This document shows, piece by piece, positions 7,339 through 14,286 of a stretch of 22,901 nucleotides of DNA (positions within the stretch are counted from its first letter, which is position 1; every line of letters starts with the position of its first letter). The notes below the pieces were generated by a model. That model was not told the DNA's origin, did not search any database, and was given only the letters and a program-made list of their open reading frames with translations. The DNA comes from JAGMCF01 sp964398885. GTDB taxonomy: Bacteria; Cloacimonadota; Cloacimonadia; JGIOTU-2. The stretch lies in assembly GCA_964398885.1 (NCBI GenBank), contig CAYNOU010000045.1, forward strand, positions 1-22,901, read 5' to 3'. A program made the position numbers and the translations under genes.

Positions 7339-8334
7339 CTACTTTGCAATCCATTCAATCAAATCAACCACTCTATTTGAATAACCCCATTCATTATCAT
7401 ACCAGGAAATAACTTTAACCAAATTCCCTTGCATAACCTTTGTTAGACTTGAATCAAAAATACTTGAGTGTGGATTCCCAATTATATCTGTTGAGACTAA
7501 TGGGTCTTCTGAATACTGTAAAATCCCTTTTAATTCATTTTCAGCAGCTTTTTTCATCGCTCTATTGATTTCTTCCGCAGAGGTAGGTTTATTAACCACA
7601 CATAAAAAATCAATGATTGAGCCATTTTGGACAGGAACCCGCATTGCCATTCCATCCAGTTTACCATTTAGTTCAGGAATAACTTTTCCTGTTGCTTTTG
7701 CTGCTCCTGTAGTTGTAGGTATAATATTTACAGATGCAGAACGGGCTCTGCGTAAATCTTTATGAGGTGCATCTAAAAGTTTTTGGTCACTTGTATATGC
7801 GTGAATTGTGGTCATAAGTCCATATTTAATGCCAAAATTATCATTCAATACCTTTACAACTGGAGCAAGGCAGTTTGTTGTGCAGGAAGCATTGGATACG
7901 ATTTTATGCTCAGGTTTAAGCATATAATCATTCACGCCCAATACAATCGTGGCATCAATCTCATCTTTTGCTGGAACTGTTAATAAAACTTTTTTGGCTC
8001 CTGCTTCAAGGTGCTTGGCAATCTGTGCTCTTTTACGGAAAATACCAGTGGATTCAACAACCACATCAATATCCAACTCTTTCCAAGGCAATTCTTCTGG
8101 GTTTCTGATGGCAAAAACTTTAATTTCTTTCCCATTAACAAGCAATGAATCTTCCTTTGCTTCAACTGAACCATTAAACTTTCCGTGTGTAGAATCATAT
8201 TTCAACAATTGTGCAAGCGTCTTCGCATCTGTAATATCATTCACAGCAACAACATTGAAATTGTTCCTTTCTTGCATAACACGAAAGACCAATCGCCCTA
8301 TTCTGCCAAAGCCGTTAATTGCTATATTAACCAT
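7339..8334 (-). CDS. gap: Glyceraldehyde-3-phosphate dehydrogenase, phosphorylating
   Basis: Full-length 331-residue GAPDH, catalysing oxidative phosphorylation of glyceraldehyde 3-phosphate to 1,3-bisphosphoglycerate in the cytoplasm. The NAD-binding loop NGFGRIGR is at residues 7-14, and VNDITD with an aspartate at 33 points to NAD rather than NADP. The active-site motif SNASCTTNCLAP puts the catalytic Cys at 151, and the partner His is at 178 (TTIHAYTSDQ). RAARS-like RRARSASVNIIPTTTGAAKA and WYDNEWGYSNRVVDL complete the family signature. A strong AGAAGGAGA ribosome-binding site lies before the ATG, and a TTGACA element is upstream. It is divergent from the FGE-like gene and appears to be transcribed alone. 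Its position gives no hint of an unusual role. Confidence 0.97.
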   Translation of the reverse strand: MVNIAINGFGRIGRLVFRVMQERNNFNVVAVNDITDAKTLAQLLKYDSTHGKFNGSVEAKEDSLLVNGKEIKVFAIRNPEELPWKELDIDVVVESTGIFRKRAQIAKHLEAGAKKVLLTVPAKDEIDATIVLGVNDYMLKPEHKIVSNASCTTNCLAPVVKVLNDNFGIKYGLMTTIHAYTSDQKLLDAPHKDLRRARSASVNIIPTTTGAAKATGKVIPELNGKLDGMAMRVPVQNGSIIDFLCVVNKPTSAEEINRAMKKAAENELKGILQYSEDPLVSTDIIGNPHSSIFDSSLTKVMQGNLVKVISWYDNEWGYSNRVVDLIEWIAK

Positions 8335-8391
8335 TCTTTATCTCCTTCTAAAATTTCTTTTTGAATTTTCCTTTATTCATTTGGAAATCTA

Positions 8392-8397
8392 TGTCAA
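8392..8397 (-). promoter_or_regulatory. -35 element (TTGACA) of the gap promoter
   Basis: TTCTTGACA on the minus strand lies 58 nt before the gap start codon. The -10 is less clear (AATAAA or ATAAAG at 14-15 nt spacing, AAAGGA at 17). Confidence 0.45.
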
Positions 8398-8442
8398 GAA
8401 TTATATAAGAAATGAAAGATTTATCTTGCAAGAAAATTTAAT

Positions 8443-8475
8443 TTGACAGTAATATTTCAATTTCAAAGATATAAA
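8443..8475 (+). promoter_or_regulatory. Probable promoter of the FGE-like gene, near-leaderless transcript
   Basis: TTGACA at 8443-8448 is followed by AAGATA at 17 nt or TATAAA (8470-8475) at 21 nt. Transcription from either would begin within a few bases of the ATG at 8479. No Shine-Dalgarno motif lies before that ATG, consistent with a leaderless or very short leader mRNA. The TTG at 8443 is formally an in-frame start but is better read as the -35 box. Confidence 0.45.
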
Positions 8476-8478
8476 ATT

Positions 8479-9498
8479 ATGAAGAATCATTTTAAAGCTC
8501 TATTATTACTTTTCTGTTCTGCAAATCTTTTCGCTTTTCAGTCTCCTATCCTATTAGATGTAAAAGAGTCCACTTCTGATAGTCTATTTGTAGTTGAATA
8601 TAAAATTGAGAATTTTCAGAATGGGGTAGAAACCAAAATGAATATCTATAAAAAAGATAATCTAAATATTATTAGGTTGGATGAACAAAAAATCATTGGA
8701 GATTATGGAGAGATAGAGAAAAAGGGAAAATATAAATTTGCAATCCCGCTGAATCTCTTGCCAGCTGGCTTCAACTTTAAAGATTATACCGCATTCCCCA
8801 AAATTGTTTTTGAAAACAGAATCTACTATGAAATGAAAAAAATTAAGAAAGGCTGTTATTCGTTTCATCAGGATAAAGAGAAAATAGCTTCTGAAACTAC
8901 AGAAGGTTTTTATATAAGCAAATTTGAAGTCTCAAATGAACAGTTTGCCGCATTTATCAATGATGATGGGTATGAAATCAAAGAATATTGGCTGGTAAAA
9001 GAAGGGATAATGGAAAATCAGGAAGTGGGTTGGAACTTTCAGGGAAGATTTAAAATGTATGCTCTACTTGATTGGGATTTGAACGAGATACCTTACTGGA
9101 AATCGGCTGCATCCAATTTTATCTATGGACCTGTTACAAGTATAAGGTGGTTTGAAGCAAATGCCTTTTGTAATTGGATGGGATGTTCATTGCCAAGTCT
9201 GAGCGATATTTCAATTTGCTTTTCCTTTAACTCTATTGAAAATGACACTTTATTCAATCCAATTTGTTCAGAAATAAATGAGAAGGGTCAATTTCCATTA
9301 CATTTTATTAAGAGTAATGTCTCTGAATGGCTAATTTTAAGTATTGATTCTAATATTCCGCCTTGTGGACCTGGCTGTCGCGAGATGTTTTATTTAAAGA
9401 ATAATTCGCAGATGCATTATGGTTTTCCTGTCAAAGGAATTTCTTGCCCATTATACAACAACGAGATACTGGGATTTAGATATATTATAATGAGATAG
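8479..9498 (+). CDS. Exported FGE/sulfatase-modifying-factor-like domain protein
   Basis: 339 residues from the ATG at 8479, which begins a good signal peptide (MKNHFKALLLLFCSANLFA, likely cut near residue 19). The C-terminal two thirds follow the formylglycine-generating-enzyme-like (SUMF1) fold pattern: MKKIKKGCYSF at the domain start, GFYISKFEVSNEQFAAFIND, GPVTSIRWFEANAFCNWMGCSLPS (family consensus PV..VSW.EA.AYC.W...RLPT), SNVSEWL (usually GNVWEW) and a terminal GFRYIIMR. The usual TEAEWE and catalytic Cys pair are not recognisable, so this is probably a non-catalytic or differently specialised member, as are many exported FGE-like proteins in FCB bacteria. The preceding about 115 residues are an unassigned beta-rich region. 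It is the one clear plus-strand gene in the window and has no partner in the same direction. Confidence 0.75.
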   Translation: MKNHFKALLLLFCSANLFAFQSPILLDVKESTSDSLFVVEYKIENFQNGVETKMNIYKKDNLNIIRLDEQKIIGDYGEIEKKGKYKFAIPLNLLPAGFNFKDYTAFPKIVFENRIYYEMKKIKKGCYSFHQDKEKIASETTEGFYISKFEVSNEQFAAFINDDGYEIKEYWLVKEGIMENQEVGWNFQGRFKMYALLDWDLNEIPYWKSAASNFIYGPVTSIRWFEANAFCNWMGCSLPSLSDISICFSFNSIENDTLFNPICSEINEKGQFPLHFIKSNVSEWLILSIDSNIPPCGPGCREMFYLKNNSQMHYGFPVKGISCPLYNNEILGFRYIIMR

Positions 9499-9793
9499 AA
9501 TCTTAATAGTAAAAATAAATTTCATCAAATGACTAATATTTTTTATCTTTATGATATTAGTTATAAGTATAACGATTTAAAAAGTGATGATTTAATATTA
9601 TGAGTCCGTTATAAAAAGTCAGATTTATGAAATAAGAAACCGTCGAAAAGTTATTATTAAGTTGCGTTTTTAGCAACCCACAATTTATCCTCAATTCCTG
9701 AGCTCGTCAGGAACGGGCTTAATTGGGGATGTGGGTTACTTTCAGAATATTTCACCTATGATACCTTTTTATAGTAAACTCATATTATGTAAG
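9499..9793. other. Convergent intergenic region with hairpins
   Basis: This spacer separates two converging genes. It holds a small hairpin GTTGC-7 nt-GCAAC (9660-9677 region) and a long imperfect hairpin at 9676-9738 (listed separately). A weak inverted repeat ACTAATA...TATTAGT lies near 9529-9560. No gene is seen. Confidence 0.5.
9676..9738. repeat. Long palindromic repeat between convergent genes
   Basis: Nested arms AACCCACA/TGTGGGTT, ATCCTCAATT/AATTGGGGAT (one G-U) and TTCCTGA-GCTCG-TCAGGAA make a hairpin of about 63 nt. There is no T-run directly after it on either strand. The CCTGA/TCAGG core with a 5-nt loop recurs in the 7052-7095 hairpin, which suggests a shared repeat family. It may still act as a bidirectional barrier between the two genes. 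Confidence 0.7.
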
Positions 9794-10366
9794 TTATTTA
9801 TATTGAAGTAACTTAAATGAATCAGGAATTTGGATCTTATTATCTTCCCACTTTATATTTACATAAATTTCTCTAAAAGTATCAAGGGTTTTGGAAACAC
9901 TTTTTGAAAAGACCTCTGAAGTTATAGTTGCTCCAGTAACAATATGAATAGGTCTCTCTTTTGTCAATAGATGCTGATTGCTTAGAATTGATAGGATATC
10001 AGTATTTAGAATTAACTTAACATAGGGCTCAGAATCATCTGAATTCAAAAAATTAATTCTTTCTACTTTTCCTTCAGCATCAAGAATAATTGCTAAATTA
10101 CTATATCCTTGATAACCCTCAATCTCTGAATAATCAGCAGTTGTTAAAACATAATTTTCAATAGTATCAGCAAATACAACAGCAAATCTGCCAAGTTCTG
10201 TCTTATAAATGTAAAATTTTTTATTAGAAAAGTGATGTTTTAAGAGACAGTTGAATTTTCTATTATTTAGCTTTTCATAATGCAAATACTTTCGGTTGCT
10301 CATTCCCAAAAATTGAAAAGTGATAATAATCAATACTAAAATTGTTAAAAATATTTTTTTATTCAT
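9794..10366 (-). CDS. Membrane-anchored FMN-binding domain protein (RnfG/NqrC-like)
   Basis: 190 residues from the ATG at 10366. One N-terminal hydrophobic segment (residues about 5-21) would anchor the protein with its domain outside the cytoplasm. The C-terminal domain matches the FMN-binding family of RnfG, NqrC and NosR: GYQGYSNLAIILDAEGKVERINFL, then VTGATITSEVFSKSV, where T147 of the TGAT core is the expected site of covalent FMN attachment by ApbE. A role as an extracytoplasmic electron carrier follows from the family. No other Rnf or Nqr subunits and no ApbE are in the window, so it stands alone. The start is a judgement: the frame runs up to 10417, but that part lies in a hairpin repeat; neither start has a good ribosome-binding site. 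Confidence 0.75.
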   Translation of the reverse strand: MNKKIFLTILVLIIITFQFLGMSNRKYLHYEKLNNRKFNCLLKHHFSNKKFYIYKTELGRFAVVFADTIENYVLTTADYSEIEGYQGYSNLAIILDAEGKVERINFLNSDDSEPYVKLILNTDILSILSNQHLLTKERPIHIVTGATITSEVFSKSVSKTLDTFREIYVNIKWEDNKIQIPDSFKLLQYK

Positions 10367-10398
10367 AATACAAAATGATATTTGCAAAATAGATGTTT

Positions 10399-10597
10399 TT
10401 AGGATTAGCCCCCTCATTTATCAGGGGGAACCTAAAAAGAAGAAATACTTAACCGATTCACTTGTCCCGTTAAATCCTTATTCATTTAACTGGGATAGGT
10501 TTATCATAAATACTTTCTGGAAGCTGGTAAACTGTTGAAACAGTTAAGATATTCTTTTATTTGTTTACCCCACAATAAATTGTGGGGCTAATCCTAA
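10399..10597. repeat. Palindrome-rich block bounded by 14-bp inverted repeats (MITE-like)
   Basis: TTAGGATTAGCCCC (10399-10412) and its exact reverse complement (10584-10597) bound a 199-bp block. Inside are a hairpin at 10396-10438 (TTTTTAGG/CCTAAAAA around CCCCCT/AGGGGG), one at 10466-10494 (CCCGTTAAAT/ATTTAAC-GGG), a short palindrome at 10530-10545 (AACTGTT/AACAGTT) and one at 10568-10587 (CCCCACAAT/ATTGTGGGG). The CCCGTTAAAT hairpin closely matches 7019-7048. There is no reading frame of note and no obvious flanking target duplication. It resembles a small non-autonomous element or a composite of dispersed palindromes. Confidence 0.65.
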
Positions 10598-10645
10598 TTC
10601 ATATTTAATAATATTTTGCAGAAGTCATCATAATACAAAAGTATA

Positions 10646-10673
10646 GGAGATATCCTAAATTTTGGATATCTCC
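10646..10673 (-). terminator. Terminator hairpin after the outer-membrane-protein gene
   Basis: A perfect 10-bp stem GGAGATATCC/GGATATCTCC (10646-10655 with 10664-10673) encloses 8 nt, 13 nt past the end of the gene at 10687. The T-rich tail is better on the plus strand (GTTTTTG) than on the minus strand (TATACTTTTG), so it may work in both directions. Confidence 0.6.
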
Positions 10674-10686
10674 GTTTTTGATATCA

Positions 10687-11643
10687 TTAGAATGTGTACA
10701 TTGTTCCAACTTTAATAGTATAATCTGGTCGAGCATTGTTTTTTACACTATATGGGATACCAAGATGAAAAAAGATTTTTCTTTTTTCATAATCAAGACC
10801 AAAAGGACGAAATTCTAAAGAAAGGTGAATAGCATGGGAATAGAAACTCTCTTCCATCTTTTTCCATTCACTAACTTTCTTTTGCCAGGTTGCTTCATCT
10901 CCAAAATTTATCCAACCGCTTATTCCAACTCCAATGCCTATCGTAGAATATAAATCATATTCAGCTTTGACCATATAATTAAAGCGGTCTGCTAAATCTA
11001 TATCAGATTTTCCATAGGCAGGATTACCGTTATTATCTAATATTTTCTTGGCTGTTCCACGGTAAATGTATAGTAGATGTCCAGCAAGTTCAACAATTCC
11101 TAGTCCCTCATGATGTAGAAATCCAACTTTCAGTTCATCAGCTCCATTGGAAACAGATTTAATAATCAAATCCTCATCTTTACAGATAGGAATCTTATAA
11201 CCAGCACCTAAACTAAACTTGGCATAATAAAATGGTCCGAAATTTCTTTTATCTAAAAACATATACTTTCCACTCAACCATAAATCAGTTAAAGCACCTT
11301 CTTCTGTTTTTTTATATACATTCTGCTTTAACTTTCCAACTTCTGCATATGTATATTTTGTTAGTATTCCTAAATCTACATCTTTCAATAATCCATAGCC
11401 AAATCTAAAACCAATGACTTTCTTGGTTTGTTTTTGCAATCCTGTGCCAGATTTAATATCAACCATCTTGCCTTTATCAAAATCATACTTTTCAGAAGCA
11501 TTAAAGTAGTTGATATCAATTCTAGGCCAGATTGTTCCTTTCATAATGCCTTTTGGGCAACCCATTACATCTTCAGCAATTAGGGAAGATTTCATTATTG
11601 TCAGCATAAACGCTAACATTATAAGTAGAATGGTTTTTTTCAT
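10687..11643 (-). CDS. Putative iron-regulated outer-membrane beta-barrel protein
   Basis: 318 residues with a signal peptide (MKKTILLIMLAFMLTIMKSSLIAED, probable cut near residue 23). The rest is rich in alternating polar/hydrophobic and aromatic strands, for example KKVIGFRFGYGLLKDVDLGILTKYTYAEV, LWLSGKYMFLD and FYYAKFSLGAGYKIP, and ends in YTIKVGTMYTF with a terminal Phe as in many outer-membrane barrels. It resembles the broad transporter/phenol-degradation MetA-like porin group, but I cannot name a substrate. AAAGGAG precedes the ATG. Its promoter (TTGAGT, 17 nt, TATTAT) overlaps a TTGAG-N7-CTCAA palindrome that matches the one at the fur promoter, so control by Fur and a part in iron or metal passage is a reasonable inference. 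It lies directly downstream of the displaced feoB fragment. Confidence 0.7.
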   Translation of the reverse strand: MKKTILLIMLAFMLTIMKSSLIAEDVMGCPKGIMKGTIWPRIDINYFNASEKYDFDKGKMVDIKSGTGLQKQTKKVIGFRFGYGLLKDVDLGILTKYTYAEVGKLKQNVYKKTEEGALTDLWLSGKYMFLDKRNFGPFYYAKFSLGAGYKIPICKDEDLIIKSVSNGADELKVGFLHHEGLGIVELAGHLLYIYRGTAKKILDNNGNPAYGKSDIDLADRFNYMVKAEYDLYSTIGIGVGISGWINFGDEATWQKKVSEWKKMEESFYSHAIHLSLEFRPFGLDYEKRKIFFHLGIPYSVKNNARPDYTIKVGTMYTF

Positions 11644-11672
11644 TTTACTTAACTCCTTTTATTAATTTTTTA

Positions 11673-11701
11673 ATAATAATGTGATTGAGACGCAAACTCA
11701 A
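11673..11701 (-). promoter_or_regulatory. Promoter with candidate Fur box
   Basis: TTGAGT (11701-11696), a 17-nt spacer and TATTAT (11678-11673) form a good sigma70-type promoter for the gene starting at 11643. A palindrome TTGAG-ACGCAAA-CTCAA (11685-11701) covers the -35 and part of the spacer. Its half-sites TGAGA and CTCA have the same spacing as in the fur operator (15139-15155) and as in the known Fur consensus TGAGAATNATTCTCA. Confidence 0.6.
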
Positions 11702-11760
11702 CTCGATTTCAAAAAAATTTTCCCGTTCCTCAAATATTACATAAGCAACCTTATTGTTTA

Positions 11761-11904
11761 TTACAAAATAGGATTTAATATTCCTCCAACTATCAAAGTT
11801 GCGACAATCATAATTAGTGCTGATTTTATCATATCTTTTATTCCAAGTTCTTTTACTAAAATCGCAAAAGTCGCCACGCAAGGAAAATATATTTTAAGAA
11901 CAGA
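11761..11904 (-). pseudogene. feoB: Displaced 3' end of feoB (about 46 codons)
   Basis: The minus strand encodes SVLKIYFPCVATFAILVKEL and onward to VATLIVGGILNPIL plus a stop, nearly identical to the C-terminus of intact FeoB (SVVLTMYFPCVATF ... VSTLIVGGILNLIL) at 12544 onward. At the DNA level 11758-11904 aligns with 12541-12688 with roughly 15 differences and one codon missing, mostly at synonymous positions. There is no start codon or upstream feoB sequence; the similarity begins 7 nt past the mazF-like stop and ends just after the feoB stop. The mostly silent divergence implies that the fragment came from a functional feoB allele rather than from long decay of a recent duplicate. Confidence 0.88.
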
Positions 11905-11910
11905 AAATTT

Positions 11911-12240
11911 TTAATCAACTAACATCTCTTTAATAACTGATTTTAATTTAATAATAGTTTTGGGAGTTATTTCCCCAAGCCTTTTAATTAATCTCTGTTT
12001 ATCAATGGTTCTAATTTGGTCTAATACAATCCATCCTTTCTTTTTCTGAAAAGTAATGTGTATACGAGTTGGATAAGAACGGGATTTGGTTGTCATTGGT
12101 GCAATAATAACGGTAGAGATGTATTTGTTTATTTCGTCAGGAGAGAGAACGACGCAGGGACGCGATTTTTTTATTTCATAACCAATTGTAGGATCCAGGC
12201 AAACGAGAAAAACATCATATTGTTTGACTACCATTCCCAT
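11911..12240 (-). CDS. mazF: MazF/PemK-family endoribonuclease toxin
   Basis: 109 residues matching the MazF/PemK toxin family: QYDVFLVCLDPTIGYEIKKSRPCVVLSPDEIN carries the family's G-x-E-I-x-K-x-RP-x-VV pattern, followed by VIIAPMTTKSRSYPTRI (the T/S of the PMT segment is typical of the active site) and KGWIVLDQIRTIDKQRLIKRLG. Members cleave mRNA at short motifs and are held inactive by the cognate antitoxin. The start overlaps the antitoxin gene by 13 nt, the usual coupled arrangement; an ATG at 12234 is also possible. The stop is followed within 8 nt by the displaced feoB fragment. The pair appears to have been inserted at the feoB end. Confidence 0.92.
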   Translation of the reverse strand: MGMVVKQYDVFLVCLDPTIGYEIKKSRPCVVLSPDEINKYISTVIIAPMTTKSRSYPTRIHITFQKKKGWIVLDQIRTIDKQRLIKRLGEITPKTIIKLKSVIKEMLVD

Positions 12241-12476
12241 TCTCCAATCTCTAAATCAATATTATCATCTACGATTAACTGATCATCATGACTATCGTGC
12301 ATCATTTTGAAGGCCTTTTCCCAATCCTCCCTTGGTTTATACTTGATAGACATAATAATGATTTTTCCATCTTTAATCTCTAAATCAACATCCTTTTCAA
12401 TGTGGCATTGTTCTATAATTGCCTTTGGGATTCTAATCCCTTTTGAATTACCTATTGGTATAATTGTAGTTTTCAT
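12228..12476 (-). CDS. mazE: MazE/AbrB-type antitoxin
   Basis: 82 residues. The N-terminal half is a swapped-hairpin AbrB/MazE DNA-binding domain (MKTTIIPIGNSKGIRIPKAIIEQCHIEKDVDLEIKDGKIII), and the C-terminal half is acidic (DDQLIVDDNIDLEIGEWEW), as expected for the part that binds and masks the toxin. GAGGTG lies 5 nt before the ATG. The promoter region carries two copies of GTAATTACTTATTA and a TTACA-T-TGTAA palindrome, suitable operators for autorepression. The gene starts 67 nt after the feoB stop codon and has its own promoter, so it need not depend on iron-regulated transcription. Confidence 0.92.
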   Translation of the reverse strand: MKTTIIPIGNSKGIRIPKAIIEQCHIEKDVDLEIKDGKIIIMSIKYKPREDWEKAFKMMHDSHDDQLIVDDNIDLEIGEWEW

Positions 12477-12492
12477 TTTTCACCTCTGGTGT

Positions 12493-12546
12493 TATTACAT
12501 TGTAATTACTTATTAATTGTCAAGGAATAATAGTAATTACTTATTA
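12493..12546 (-). promoter_or_regulatory. Antitoxin promoter with paired direct repeats (operator)
   Basis: TTGACA (12523-12518) with a -10-like TGTAAT at 18 nt (12499-12494) faces the antitoxin gene. GTAATTACTTATTA occurs twice (12502-12515 and 12533-12546), 31 bp apart or about three helical turns, and each contains the palindrome GTAATTAC. A further TTACATTGTAA palindrome overlaps the -10. This suggests cooperative autorepression by the MazE-MazF complex. The distal repeat overlaps the feoB stop codon (12546-12544). Confidence 0.6.
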
Positions 12547-14274
12547 CAAAATAAGATTTAATATTCCACCAACTATCAATGTTGAGACAATCATAATCAG
12601 AGCTGATTTTATCATATCTTTTATGCCAAGTTCTTTGACTAAAATCGCAAAGGTAGCCACGCAAGGGAAATACATTGTGAGAACCACAGATGCAATCACC
12701 ATTTGATTCATTTTTAATCCTAATGGAACAAGCATTCCAACAGCAACATCTTTTCTGAGGAAACCAATAACTAATGCTCCAATTGCATCTTTTGGCAATC
12801 CAAGAATCCCTGTTACAACCGGTGCAGCAAGCCTACCAATGAACTCAATTATATGTAGAGCATAAAGGATATTCACAATGAGAACACCGAGCAGCACATA
12901 CGGAACTGCTTCCTTCAAAAATCCTAATGTCCTAATCCACAGTTTTTTCAAAAGTGCAGGAAAATATGGGAATCTATATGGTGGAATTTCAACAAATATC
13001 TCTGGACTTTCTCCTTTCAAAATCAAATTAAGTAAAAGACCAAGAACAATCCATACAATAAAGAGCGTTCCAAAAACAAGTGCCAAGCCATGTGCACCAT
13101 ATTTGCCCACAAGTCCGAATACCATTGCAATTTGTGCCATACATGGAATTGCTATTGCCATAAGTGTTGCAGCAATAAAACGCTCTCTCTTTGTCTCTAA
13201 CACCCGAGTAGCTAATGCACCAGGAACATTACAACCTATTCCAAGCAGCATCGGTATGATTGCTAAACCATGAATACCGAGCTTATGCATAAAATTATCA
13301 AGTAGAACTCCAAGGCGAGGAAGATAACCAGAATCTTCTAAAAAACTTAACACAAGATAGAATGCTACAATGTACGGTAAAACCATTGCAATGGGAACAA
13401 ATAGACCAGTTGTTAAAAGCCCCATTGATTCTACGAAATCTATTCCACACTCAATTAGTTTACCAATTAAGACATCGTGAATAAATCCAGAAGAGCCTAA
13501 TAATGCTGACAATTTCATCATTAAAGGTGCCCATAAATTTTCAAATAAGGGTTCAAGAATATATCCAATCAATGATTCCCCAATAAAACGAACAATTTTA
13601 AATGAAAGAAATAAAACGATGATTGCAATTGGAATCCCTGTTATGGAATGTATTGAAGCATCACCTATTCTTTCAAAAACTGTGTGATGGCGATGGGTTA
13701 ACTTTTGAACTCCACTTATAATTTTACCAATTTCAGACCATCTTTCTTCATCTTTGTATTGATATGTACTGACCTTCGGTTCTTTCAATCTTGAGACAAG
13801 CTCTTTAATACCTTCACCAGTTATTCCGCAAGTTGGAACAACAGGAACCTCTAAAATTTGCTCCAATTTCTCCTTGTCAATATGAACTCCTGTATGTTTT
13901 GTTTCATCCCAGAAATTCAGGCAGACGACAAGGGGTATCCTTTTTTTGATGAGCTGAAGAGTAAGACTTAGGTTTCTTTCAAGATTAGTAGCGTCCACAA
14001 TATTTATTACAATTGTATTGTTGTCATCATTTTCTTGGAGAGCATCATTAAGCATCTTAACCGCGACTTCTTCTGCCTTGGAAGTTGGTTCAAGAGTATA
14101 GGTACCAGGGACATCAATAACTTCAACTTTCTTTTCTTCAATCCGCATATATCCTTTTGTAAATTCAACCGTAGTTCCTGGATAGTTGGAAGCAATTACA
14201 TGAACGCCTGTTAATCTGGAAAAAATAACACTTTTACCAACATTGGGGTTACCAATTAAAAGTATTTTTTTCAT
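12544..14274 (-). CDS. feoB: Ferrous iron transporter FeoB
   Basis: 576 residues, a GTPase-coupled ferrous iron importer of the inner membrane. The N-terminal G domain has GNPNVGKS (8-15), the switch I region NYPGTTVEF, DVPGTYTLEP (54-63), NFWDE (120-124, the NxxD base-recognition motif) and PTCGITGEG. The membrane part has the FeoB core GIGCNVPGALATRVLETKRERF and ends with VVLTMYFPCVATFAILVKELG, whose YFPC motif is typical. It is shorter than many FeoB proteins (often about 700) but keeps all parts. I chose the ATG at 14274 because AGAGGT precedes it; an upstream ATG at 14301 would add residues encoded by a dispersed repeat. The operon is fur-feoA-feoB. The last about 48 codons are duplicated beyond the toxin-antitoxin pair, so the present 3' end may have arrived with that element. 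Confidence 0.96.
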   Translation of the reverse strand: MKKILLIGNPNVGKSVIFSRLTGVHVIASNYPGTTVEFTKGYMRIEEKKVEVIDVPGTYTLEPTSKAEEVAVKMLNDALQENDDNNTIVINIVDATNLERNLSLTLQLIKKRIPLVVCLNFWDETKHTGVHIDKEKLEQILEVPVVPTCGITGEGIKELVSRLKEPKVSTYQYKDEERWSEIGKIISGVQKLTHRHHTVFERIGDASIHSITGIPIAIIVLFLSFKIVRFIGESLIGYILEPLFENLWAPLMMKLSALLGSSGFIHDVLIGKLIECGIDFVESMGLLTTGLFVPIAMVLPYIVAFYLVLSFLEDSGYLPRLGVLLDNFMHKLGIHGLAIIPMLLGIGCNVPGALATRVLETKRERFIAATLMAIAIPCMAQIAMVFGLVGKYGAHGLALVFGTLFIVWIVLGLLLNLILKGESPEIFVEIPPYRFPYFPALLKKLWIRTLGFLKEAVPYVLLGVLIVNILYALHIIEFIGRLAAPVVTGILGLPKDAIGALVIGFLRKDVAVGMLVPLGLKMNQMVIASVVLTMYFPCVATFAILVKELGIKDMIKSALIMIVSTLIVGGILNLIL

Positions 14275-14286
14275 TTTACCTCTTTT

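Noticed and set aside
7949..8446. 165-residue plus-strand frame opposite gap
   Set aside because: It lies antisense to a clearly conserved GAPDH and shows no family motif.
10367..10417. Longer N-terminus for the FMN-binding protein
   Set aside because: Most of it lies in the inverted-repeat block; the ATG at 10366 starts a typical basic-then-hydrophobic anchor.
10396..10438. Terminator of the FMN-binding gene or a neighbour
   Set aside because: The hairpin is strong but sits upstream of that gene, lacks a T-run in a useful direction and fits the surrounding repeat block better.
11645..11881. 78-residue minus-strand frame beginning MRGDFCDF
   Set aside because: It reads the displaced feoB fragment in a wrong frame and then runs through the promoter and operator of the next gene.
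12878..13273. 131-residue plus-strand frame
   Set aside because: It is a shadow of the feoB membrane domain, and the opposite strand matches FeoB throughout.
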